Source: Lingula anatina (taxonomy: Eukaryota > Brachiopoda > Lingulata > Lingulida > Lingulidae). From it: 64,000 nucleotides of DNA. The DNA lies in NCBI RefSeq assembly GCF_001039355.2, contig NW_019774892.1, forward strand, positions 7,334 through 71,333, in the 5' to 3' direction. The position numbers were made by a program, and so were the translations under genes. Below, in pieces: positions 36,176 through 48,100 of the stretch (positions within the stretch are counted from its first letter, which is position 1; the number at the start of each line of letters is the position of its first letter). Under the pieces are notes generated by a model. It was not told the DNA's origin. It did no database searches and saw nothing but the letters and a program-made list of their open reading frames with translations.

Positions 36176-39100
36176 CTACTGAAGTTTGCAGTTCTCTGCC
36201 TCTGAGCTGCCTGCTGCTGTTTCTGTCTCCTTTCCTCTTCTGACAGCATTCTGAGTTCTAGTCCTCCTTTTAGATTTTTCCTCAGGAGACTTTTTGAGGC
36301 TCAAGCACCTCTGAGGAGCCCCAATTAACCTGCTGCGCTTACTGGCTTCCTCACTGAGAGCTGGTTTCTTGGGACTGTTCGTAATGGTGGCCAGGGGCTT
36401 GGAGTCCATCTGAAATGAATGCAAACATTCAAAGTTTAAATTCCAGTATTAAACTGACAAGGTATTTTATCTATTGAGTGCCTTAAAAACCTTATTTGTT
36501 GATGCAACCTTACTGTTGAATTGTTATCAGTTCAAAAAACTTGATATTTTTCGTTTGTTTTTCTCAGTAACAGTTACCAAAGCTGAACAAAAGCAGCCAT
36601 AATGAAATACATGCTGGGATATTATAGACTCTCTTTCTTTGTTATATTTTGAATATGCATTACCTTTGGAATGCCAGATGGCTGTCTCAGTTTACTTTTG
36701 CTTTGCTGTGATTGCATTGACCTGGTTTTGGACAATACTGGAATGCTCCTGGTAGTATTTGTTGTACTAGTAGTGGCTGTGTTTCCAGCAGCAAGATTGC
36801 TATCTTCATGAGACACTTTAACACTATCACTGCCCTGAGAAGACTGGCTGTTCTGCGAAGAATGACTTCTTGTGTGGGGTCTGCTAGGTAAAATGGAGTC
36901 TGGAGCACTATCAGAAAAGGCATCCGAGGATTTACAAGTGGTTGCCAGCGTTGTGCGACGCAAGACAAAGGGACTCTCAGAGGCCTCTGGAATGTTTGCA
37001 AAGCCTGAAAAATAAATAAATAAATAAATAAATAAATAAATGCAACACAATTTTGAATTGCAATATCATGTTAAATGTGTTCTTAATAGTTAGGTTCTTA
37101 AGCTGACAGGCTTGTATCAAGTTGGTGGAGTGACCAGGTCTTTGCAAAAATTGAAAGTGGACTTAAAACTTTGAGTGTTTTATCCAACGTGAGAACATAT
37201 GAACCTAATTAACCTACAGTTTCTTTGGAAAGACCTTTTAAACTGACTTAAAACTTAACCGACTCTGATGACACGCAGATTTTTACCTTTCTGAACAACA
37301 TCCGGGAGTCCTTCAACTGCTGCTTCTGATGATTCCCCATCTGCATCAACAGTCACTTTGTCATTACACTTAGCACGTTTGTCTCTATTAGCCAAGACAT
37401 CCTCAGCAGGACGCTTATTTCCCCCTGTACTGGTATCTTGAACACTGTCTAAACTTGTTTGGCTTTTCCTTTTTAATGATAGTCTTGTTCTTCTACCAAC
37501 AGTTTCAGGAGATGTTACTGCTACTGGGGGAACTTTGGAAGTATCATTTACTGATTCAGGCGTAGGTTTGCTTGGTGCTATAACGGTTGCTGGTGTAATG
37601 TCAACTTTATCATTTTGGTCCCCAGCAGGCACTGTTTCTGTAACAGTGGATTTAGCTTCACCAGCAGAGGCTTTCAACTTCTCTATATCTTTTTTATGTT
37701 TAAGAGCTGAAATACAAAAGGCAACAAAATAAATGATATTTGATCCACAAAATAATTCCATCTAATTCTTCCAAAATTATCCTGATCATGCAATTATATT
37801 AAAAACAGTAGGGTAAAGCTTCCTAAAAATATATTACCAGTTTTAAATAAAAACTTTGACCTTAAATGCCAGGATAAAATGTTATAAAGTTGCCGTTATA
37901 AAGTCAAACATTTTACCTATAAGTCTAACTTTGGACTGCAGAGACTCTTTCTCACTTTTGCACTGCTTGAACTCTTTGATGAGGTTGATGTATTTGTCTT
38001 CAGTTTCACAAACATCCTTCAGTCTCTGTTGCAGACTACTTATCTCGGCCTCATATTCTTCACTACTTTTAACATTGGAGTCCTTATGAAAGAGGTAAAA
38101 CATAATAATGCATTAACATTCTAATAAACGTGATGTTTGATAGGTAATATTGTTGTTGTAGTTCGAGAAAGAATTTGATGTGCAGCATTCAAAACGGTGG
38201 ATGCTTATCTTTTTTTCTTACATGATAAGGTTGAAGTTATCTTCTGTTCATAAGAGGACTTAACAAACTATGAATGTCAAATATACAAATTAATTTCCTT
38301 TTGTTGCTGGCAAAGTTACCTTTCTAACATTATTGCTTTCACCGTCTTCAATATTCTGCAGATATTTTTCAAGCGCCTCTTTTTCCTTTTCCTTGGCTTT
38401 AAGATTCTGCATAAGAAGTTGGACCTTGCCCTGGAAACCATCTCTCTCCTCTCTAATTGCAGCCAATGCCTTCTGCAGATCGGAAACCTAATATACAAAC
38501 AAGACAACTTATTTATTTCATATGTCATTATATCTTAATTTTATGCTATTTCAAAAATTTTTTTACTAAAACTGTTCAAATTATGCAGTCAGTTGTAAGA
38601 TGTCTTTAAAAAAAGTCAATATTAAACAAAGACATCAAGCAACATATTACAATAATTTGAATATTGTGTCTTAGAAAAAGCGTCTGTGGAGGTTACATAC
38701 TTTCTAGATTGACTATCTATGTTGCTCATATTAGGCTCTTTATACCATCAATTTGTTTCTCTTAGAAGATTCTGTCTCCCATTCTGTCAGTTCACCCTCT
38801 CAACTGTATAGGTAATACTATATGTGAAAAAATCTCTTTTATTTTTTATGACAAATACAATAGAACCAGATGCATGTTCAGATCACATCCATTCTTTTTA
38901 CCTTTGTTTTGAGTGCATCTAGCTGCTTTTCCTGTTCACTCTCTAGTGACTGAATTTTTTCTTCAAGTTCTTTGGTTTCTCTGTTGTACTGGCATTGTAT
39001 CCTCTCCAGTTCACACTCAGCAAGCTTTTTGTCTTTTACAACATCATTCTTCTCTGCCTCAAGGGTCTCCAACAGCAGCTAAGGCAAATACAAATGAAAA

Positions 39101-42100
39101 AGGTTATAAAGCTGATAAATTAGTGATTACAAATAAGCAAGTGGTAACTTGTACTTCTTACAGTGTCTTTTAGTAAGATACATTAATACTGCCACTGTTT
39201 ACATTTTAAGTTCTCTTTTTTATGTAAATTTGTGTATATGGTTGGCCACCACTGGTCCAGTTCATGCATAAAATGCATTTCAGCCGCATCATATTTTTAA
39301 CCAAAATGAATCAATAATAATTCAGATTATCAAGAGGCTTTAAAAATTTTTTTTCTTAGTGAACGTGGACAGTCTTAATCTCTAGTGGTGAATATTTGCC
39401 TTTTTTATTATATATTAATTACATATTACTAATTTTTACCAAATCTCAATGCTGAAAAAAATAACACAAATTACCAAAGCTGTGTTAAAAACGAGCTGCT
39501 GCATAATATATCTACCTTATAATTTTCAACCTGATTGTGGGCTTCATCCAGTTGGGATACCTTTTCACTCAGCTCACTGTTCAGGCCATCCAGTTTCTCC
39601 TTGTGCTTGCACTCAGACTTCTGGAGGTCCTCCTTCAGCTGAAGCACTTCTTCTTCCAGGTTCTGCTTCTCAGTGAGCAGGGCGCCCAACTGGGACTCCA
39701 GATCTGACCGTGTCTCTTCAAGCCCAACGTTCTGACTCTGAAATGCATCGTGATCCCTTTGGACACTCTCCATCTTCTCTTTCACCTGTTTCATGTCCAG
39801 ATTAACTTGATCCAACTCTTCCTCAAGCCTTGCATTCTTCTCTTCTAGACTTGCTTTGGCATTTTCTAAACCAAGGAACTGGTTCAGAAGTACATGCTTT
39901 TCATTTTCCTGAGTTTTAACCTGAGCCTGCAGCATTTCCCTGCTCTGGGCGAGTTTGGAATGCTCGGTCTTATAATCCCGGATCTGATCTTCAAGGGTAG
40001 ACTTCTCTATCTGTAGGGTGTTGACCTCTTCCTCCAATTCTTCCACTTTCTGCTTCAATTCCTGGCGCTGCAGCTCAATGGATTTGGATTCCTCTTGGAG
40101 TACCTCGTATTTTTCCTCCATTTCAGTTTGCTTCATGATCACAGCATCCAGCTGTTCATTCAGTTCCAGCTTTTCGGTCTCGAGTTTTGCAGTTCTGCCA
40201 TCAGTTTGCTCACTAAGGTTTTCTGTTTGCTTCTCAAGTCTTTGGACTTCCTCCTGTAAGGTGGAAATCTGGACAGTCAAGGTTTTAATTTCTGAATCTT
40301 TTTCTTTCATTTCCTGCTCAAGGTTCAGCTTTTCTGACTGCAGGGCAGATATAAGCATTTCATTTGAGTCTGTATTTTCTTGTAACTTCTGAATGTCCCT
40401 CTCCAGGTTGTCTCTTTCAGATGATAACTTTTCTAATTGCTGGTTGAGATCGTCAGTGATGGTGTGCTGGTTCTTGGCTTGGTCTAAAGCCTCTTGAAGC
40501 TCCTGTTGTTTGGATTCTAACAATTTCTGTAGCTCTGATACTTTAGCAGCCTGATTTTTCTTCCCTGATTCCAATGCTTTGATTTGCTTCTGCAATTCTT
40601 CACATCCAGAACGGAAACCCTTCAGTTCAGTTTTGAAATTTTCTAGTTCACTCTCCAGTGTATTCTTTTCTGTTTTCAAAGAATTGATTTGGACCACAAG
40701 TGCTTCCTTCTCCTCAAAACTAGTGCCAAATTTTGCACTCATTTCTTCAATTTGCTTTTCAACAGAATTTTTTTGCATTTCGGCAATCCTGAGTTTCTCA
40801 ATTAGTTCTTGTTTTTCTGCTTGTGCTTCTTCTAAGGCACTGGCTTCATTCTGATACTGGTCAAATAACAATTCTTTGTCTTCTTTCAGCTCTGCAATCT
40901 CTGTGCTCGAACTAGTTAGCTGTTTCTGAAGTGTTGAAATTTCAGACTCCAAAGTTTTCAGTTTCTCTTTCAACTCTGCTTTATCTGCTTCAAGTTCTAA
41001 AATGGTGTCTCTCTGTGCAGAAGCTTCTTCTGCTAGCTGAGTTTTCAGCTCTTGCTGTGTGCTTGCTTCTGCTGCCCTCAATTTATCAATTTCCACTGTC
41101 ATTTTGGCGACTTGTTCCGAGATTTCCTCTTTCTCTTGAGCAATTTTCTGGATCTCTTCTTGCAATACAGCCTTCTCTCTAGCCATCACATCCAAAGATT
41201 GTTCAGATTCATACCTGAGGCTGCTTAACTGGCTTTCTAAATCAGTCTTTTCTAACTCTGCACTATTAATTCTTTCTTGTGCCTCACTTAACTGCATCTG
41301 AAGAGCCTCATACTTTTCAAACAGCTCTTCAGAATGAGACTGTGTGGCTGCCAAATCATCATGTCCACAGTTAAGTTGATGCTCCAGTTCTGCTACAGTC
41401 CCCTTCAGCACGGATATCTCTGACATCAAATCTGCTGTCTTATTTTCTAAAGCCTCCTTTGTAGTTTCCAGTTTGGCTAGCTGTTGAACTAATTCATCAT
41501 TCTTGGCCTTTTCAGCATCTGTATCCACCTGGCCTTGACAATGGACAGAATGCAGCTGCTCCTCTAGGTCTCTCTTTTCTCGCTGCAAAGTCTGGGCTTT
41601 GTCAGAAGCACCGTGAAGATCGACCTCAAGCTGGGCCACTCTCTCCTGTAAAGATGTATTCGTACTCAAAGCTGTTTCGACCTCAGCACTGCTAGTGTTC
41701 AGTTTTACTGCAAGTTCAGCATTATCACTCTTCAAGTTGGATATCTCACCATTCAGGCAACTTATCTTATCCATTAACTGTTCTTTCTCTGCCTTTAACT
41801 GATCCAAGTTGGACTCCATTTGTGAAATCTCTTGCTGATTACTGCCAACATCTTGGTGGCTATTTTTCAACTGGATGTGCAATTCCTCTACTTGATCCTG
41901 AAGCAATTTACTTTCCTTTTCAAAACTGTCCCTGCTGGTAGTTGTTTCTTTCAGTTTTTCATTCAGACTTGAAACTTCTGACTTCAGCTTTTTAATCTGG
42001 ACTTCTAAGTCTTGCCTGACATCTGTAAACTCCTTTTCTGCCTTGTGCATGCTGTCAAGTGAATCCCTCTGCTGCTCCTGTAGTTGTTCTATCCGTTTTG

Positions 42101-45100
42101 TGGCACTGTCCAACTTCAACTGTCTTTCCTCCAACTGCTTCTCCAGTTGTGATATTTGATCTTCTTTGGCTTGACACCGATTGGTCAAACCATCCACCTC
42201 TGCCTGCATTTTGGCCTCAGTGGTCGACTGGTCAGCTGATTTCTGGTTAGCCATGTCGAGGAGTCCAGAAAGCTTAGCATTCAGCTCATCCCTTTCATTC
42301 TGAAGTTTTGCTATCTGTTCCTGTGATGTTGTGTGGTAAAATTCGTGCTCAGACTTCAACTCAGCTATGGCATTTTTGTGAAGCTGTGCCTCCGTTTCTA
42401 GTTTAGTGGTCAGGTCTAGCACAGACTGTTTCTCAGCCTGTAGTTGGGACATGGCAAGGGAGACTTCGTTATCAGTGTGCTGTTCACTTTGACTTAGCCT
42501 TTGCTTAAGACTTTCAATTTCAGTCACATGTTCCTGGACTAAACCTTCCAGTCTAGATTTCTCAATTTCAAACTTTTCTTGATCTTGCATAAAATTTTTC
42601 CTCTGACTTTGTAAGTTTTTAGCTGCACTTTCAATTTCTGCTTCCTTTTCTTCAATGCTTGCTTGCAGTTTCTGAACCTTTTGTTTGTAATCATTGTCCT
42701 TCAAATTTACATCTTGCTGCAATTCCTCATAACTTTGCTGAAGCCATGCCATACTTTCTTCAGTTAGTCTAACCTTCTCGCTTGCCTCGGATAATTTCTG
42801 CTCAAGTGTCAACAAGGATGAAGTTTTCTCATCATTTATGTTCTGTAGTTGGGAGAGCTCATTTTGCATTCTAGCCAGTTCCTCCGACCTCTTTATGTCA
42901 GTCTGGTTGCTCAGGTCTTGTAAATGATGCACCTTTGCCTGCATTTCTTCATTCTGTTTTTGCAACTGCTGAATTTCATCTTGTAAAACACCCTGTGCAA
43001 ACTCGTGTTCACTCCTGACACCTGAAAGTTTGTTTTCAGCAACTTCTGCACTTTCCTGGTGTCTGGTCTCCATGTCTTTGGTCTTCTGGGTTTCTAGTTC
43101 TACTTTGACTCTCAACTGTGACATCTCACTTTCCATCTCTGCCTGTAATTGCTGCAACTGAGTCTGCAACTGGTCTGCTTGTTCCCTCTCCTGTGACAAC
43201 TTTTCTTCCAGCTCATTAGTATTTTGCTCCATATTCTTAATTTCAGCAGCATGGAGGGCCGTCTTATCTGTCATATCTTTTTCCATTTTGACCAAGGCTT
43301 CCTGGGCATCAACCAACTGCTTTTCTTGGTCTGAGTTCTTTTCACTCAGCGACTGCACTGTCTGATTGAGATCTGTTACAGCATCATTCAGTCCTGCAAT
43401 TTCCTTGCTGAACTTGAGGACAACTTCTTCTTGGGCACTGGCAGCATTCGACTGCTCTTCGAGTAGGGTATTATACCTAGATTCCCAAGCAGCCACAGCA
43501 TCTTCCAAGGTGTTTGTTTGCTGCTGTAATTCTACCAGAGTCTGACGAGTCTGCTCCAAGTCTAATTGGATTACTGCCTTCTGACCCTCAAGCTCCTTAT
43601 GTCTGGCCTGTGCCTGATTCAACGAGTCCTGTAATTCTTTCTCCCTTTCCTCATGGGTTCTCTTCCCTTCTTCCATTTCTAGTTCTTTACTGTCCAACTC
43701 CTGCAGCACATTTTCAATTCTTTCCTGGGCTGTTTGAATCAATTTGTCCTTTTCTTGTAGAGTTTCAAGGTAGGATTTCTGGCTGCTTGACATTACCTCT
43801 GCTGAGTTATCTATTTGTGTTGTGAGGTCAGTTACTTTTGATTCAAGCTCCTTCACTACAACTTCCATGTCACAGAGCTGATTATCACGTTCATTCAATA
43901 AAGACTGAAGCTTTTCAGCCTTCATGTGTGCAGCATCGAGATCATTTCTCTGCCGTGTCAATTGCTCTTGCAGTGATTCTTTTTCTTCTGTCACAGCCGT
44001 CAAATCTGCCTGGCTGTCATTCAACTGTGACTTCAAATTCTCGTTCTGTGACTGAGACTTGTCAAGCTGGTCCTTCATATCTAGGTTGTGCTGCTCTAGA
44101 ACTTGTTGATCATGCTTCAACTGTGCCAGTTGCTGGTTCATCACTGCTTCCGATTCAGTGCTTGCTTCTGCCTGTTTCAGTGCTGCTTCTTTTTCCTCAT
44201 TTAGCCCATTAATTTTATCCTGAAGTTCGGACACATGGGTCCTGAGGCTTTCACAATTATTTTGCAACTTGTCATTTTTCTCTGACAGATCTTTGAGTTG
44301 TTCACTGTATGATTCCAGGTCTTCAGAGTTATTTTCCAGCTGGAAGGCAGCCTCGTCTATTTTAGATTGGAGAGCAGCTTTCTCTTCAGTAAAGCTGGCA
44401 ATCTTAGCTTTCAACTCGGCATCAAGAGCAGCTGCCTTATTCTCGCTTTCCTGCAGCTGGGTTTTCAAGAGATCAAAACTGTTCTGCAAATTGCTGTACT
44501 CTGTGGCAAGCTTCTCCTTTTCTTGTTTTAAGTCCTCCAGCTGAAGGTTTGCCCTCTCCATGGCAGCCTTGTTTGCCTCCAAACTCTGTGACAAGTGATC
44601 CTGTTTAGTCATTGCCTCTTGCAACTGTTGGCTCACAGACTCAAAATCTTCTTTACTGTTTTCTAACATGAAGGCAGTCTCATCTTGTTTTGTCTTCAAC
44701 TGCTGTTTTTCTTTCTCAGCATGAGACAGCCTCTCTTGCATTTCTTTCATGAGAGATTCAAACTTTTCTTCATTCACCCTGCTGGTTTCTTGTAAGGACT
44801 TTATATCTTCATCTGCAAGTTCCTTTTCCCCTTTCAAACGCAACAGCTCTTGCTCAAAATCCTTGCTGGTCTGTTTCAGTGAATCACTTTCCTTTGCAGA
44901 TTGTTCCTGTGTCTGCTGGAGTTGCTGGTTCTTTTCTGTTAAGTCTCTGACTTGGTCAGTAAGACTCTCCAAGTCTTCATCCTTGTTCTCCAGTGCAAAA
45001 GCAGATTCTTCCAATTGATTCTGTAAGTTTTGTTTCTCCTTTTCAACAAACTTAAGTTGTGATTGCAACTCCGAAATTGCATTCCTTGATTTCTCCTCCA

Positions 45101-48100
45101 AGGAGCTGAGCTGACTTTTAACTGATTGCATTTCTTCATCAAGGCTTTGTTTGTCAAGACCTAGCTGTTGGATCTGAGCAGTTAGATCAGTCCTTTCATT
45201 TTCCAGAGCTCTGATCTGTGCCTGAGCATTTTCTTTCTGCTGTTCCACTGTGTGAGCCTGCAGATCATGCTCCTTGGCCTTCTTCCCAAGTTCTTCATTC
45301 AGTTCAATAAGTCTCTGCTCTTGTTGATCCAATTTTGTCTGCAAAGCACCCAATTCGGCATTCTTTTCTGAAACCATCGACTGCTGTGCATCCATTTTAT
45401 TTGTCAGGTCACTGATAAAACTCTCTAGTTTACACTTGGCTGTTGTGAGGTCATCAACAGTTCCTGTAAGCTCTTCTACTTTGACCTTGGAAGCATGTAA
45501 TTCTTTCAAAATTTCATCATGCATGTGCCTGTTTTGGGTTAGCTGACTCTCTGAATCTCCAATCCTACTAAGTAAATTGTCTTTCTCTACCCGAAGATCA
45601 CAGCTGGCTTGGCGGATTTCCTCACATTCAGTTGCTTTTTCAGCCAGGTTTTTTCCCAACTTCTCTTTCTCCTGCTGCAATGATTCAATGACCTGTTTCA
45701 ATAAACCACTCTCAGCTTTCAGGGCCTCTACATTCTGCTTCAATGAAGCCTCATTCTCTCCCAGAATTTTAACTTGCTCGTTGAGAGATTCCAAATCCTC
45801 ATCTTTGTTCTCCAAAGAGAAACGTGCCTCTTCAAGCTCTTTAACTATGCTAGCCTTTTCTGCTTCAACTGCATGGATCTTGGCATTCAATTCAGTAATG
45901 GCTGTTGAGGCCTTTGTTTCCTGTGATGACAATGTAATATTCAACTGCGCTACCTGTTCAGTCAGGGTGGCTTTTTCAATTCCAAGCTGTTCTACCTGCT
46001 GTGAGTTAAGGTCCATCTGTTCCTTGATAGATTTTTTTTCTTCTGCTAAGCTGCTACATTGTTGCTGTAGCTGGGCGCGACTCTCAGTCAAGGCCTTCAA
46101 CTGCTGAGTGAGTGTTTCTACTTCTTCACACTTCTTTTCAAGTACAGATGTAGCTTCATCCACTTCCTTCTGCAGAACCAACTTCTGTTCTTCCAACTGC
46201 TGAACTTTCAACCTGAGGTCTGAGGACATGCTCTGAGATTTTTCCTCCAAGGAAACAAGACTTTCCTTTGCTGTTGTCAGCTGAGACAGTAGGTCCTCCT
46301 TCTCACATTTCAGCATTCCATGAGACTCTTCAAAGTCTGCAACCTGCTGCTTGACTTTCTTGTTCTCCTCTTGCAGGTCGTTGCACATTTTCTGTAGCTG
46401 TTCCAACTTGTTAGATGAATCTTTAGCAAAACTATCATACTCAAACTGGGCATTTTCTAATGCAGTAGTCTTTTCGGCCAACTGCCTCTCAAAATCATCA
46501 ACCTTGCCAGAGCTATTGGCCAACTCTGTCTCCAAGGTCTGGATCTTGTTCTGTAGATTGGTCAGGTCACTGTCCATCTTGGTCTTAACAGCAGCAACAT
46601 TATCTCTCTCTTCTTCGACTCTTGTCACCGTGGCCTCTGCCTGCTGCAGAGACTTCTTGGTCTCGTGGAGCTCAGATTTGGCATCTGAAAGATGAGCCTT
46701 CAGCTCCTGCACCTGACTGCACAGGTTCTGGCGTTCCACGAGCATTTCCTCGTGAGACTTTTTATGGTGCTGCTCTTTCTCTTCAAGCGCAGCCTTCTCC
46801 TCAGCCATGCAGTCCCTTTCACTGCCCACGTGATCCATTTCTCTCTTCAACTCTGCACTTGTGGCCTTAAGAGTGCTGCACATCATTTCAGCTTGATCAT
46901 ATTTTGAACTCATCTCAGTGAGTTGTTCCACTGTAATCTTCAGTTGCTGGGACTTCTTTTCCACTTCAGATGTTATTTCCTCAAACTCTCTTTGCAGTTG
47001 TGTTTTATGGTTCTCCAACTCTGCTAATTTTAGTTTTAAGTCATGACCCTCATTATCAGCTTTGTGTTGCAGACTCTTCAATTGTTCTGAAAGATTCTTC
47101 ACTTGATCTTCAAGCTTTCCAATGACCACTCCCGACTCGTCCTTTTCCTCCAAAACTACTGTGTACTGCTGTTTTAACTCTGTCAATTCTTTAGCTTGAT
47201 TGTCATACTGCTGCTGTGCATGTGCCTTCTGGGATTTCAACCCCTCAAGCTGAGACATCATGGCCTGGATCTCTTCATTCTTATTTTCAAGGTCAAATAT
47301 GGTTTCATTCATTTTGCACTTGGCTTCATCTCTTTCCCCTTCCATGCTGGACACTTTCTGCTTCATTTCTTCTATCAAGTCCTTTGACTTTTGATCTTGA
47401 AGTTTGATCTGTTCTTCAGTTTCAGACACCTTTTTCTCCATAGACTGGATCTGGTCCTGAACATTAAAAAAAAAAAAACATTTTTTTATTTTCAGTTTAT
47501 CATATTCAGACAAAAAAGTGCTACTTGTATCATTGTGAATTTTCAAAAACATTTAGATGATTCCAACACTGTAAATTCTCAGGTTTAACAAAAAATGTTA
47601 ATAAAATTATAGCTTTTCAAAAGAAAAAGATGTTAATCTTGCTGATGGTCAGACACTATGCATTCATTCAGTAGTCAACATTAATACTAACAAAACAACA
47701 AAATTTGGGCATGCCAGAAAAACAACAATTTAAGAGTCAACATGTATGTGGCACATACTTACTTTTAATTCATCTATTCTTTTTTCCATTTGCTCTCTTA
47801 CAGATTCCTTTTCCCTTCCAGCCTCCTGTACTTTTCTCTCCAATTCCTGGATCTGAGCTTTGAGAGTGCCCATCTCCTTTTCATGAGCAGACTTAAGGTT
47901 TTCTGAGTTGGTGCTAAGTTCACCTGTCATTTTTTCCAGCTTAGCCTAAAAGTAAAGCAGGCCATGCATAAATTTACTAAAATTAATGTTTAACCAATTA
48001 CATTATCAATTCATCAGAAAAACATTTTTAGCTATAGGAGTAAATAAGTTTATAATAAGGCAAAAAAAAAAGCCAACCACTATTATATGAATCCCTCCAA

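Noticed and set aside
39471-47552. Reading the giant coiled-coil frame as a myosin tail, golgin or other rod protein
   Set aside because: In-phase neighbouring exons add the CENP-F-specific N-terminus, Rb-binding-type C-terminus and CaaX box.
40018-47588. Many plus-strand open frames (such as 124 codons at 40018, 176 at 45577, 114 at 46351)
   Set aside because: They are antisense shadows of the CENPF coiled-coil exon, whose Glu/Lys/Gln/Leu codons leave few stops on the other strand. They are Ser/Phe/Cys-rich and match nothing.
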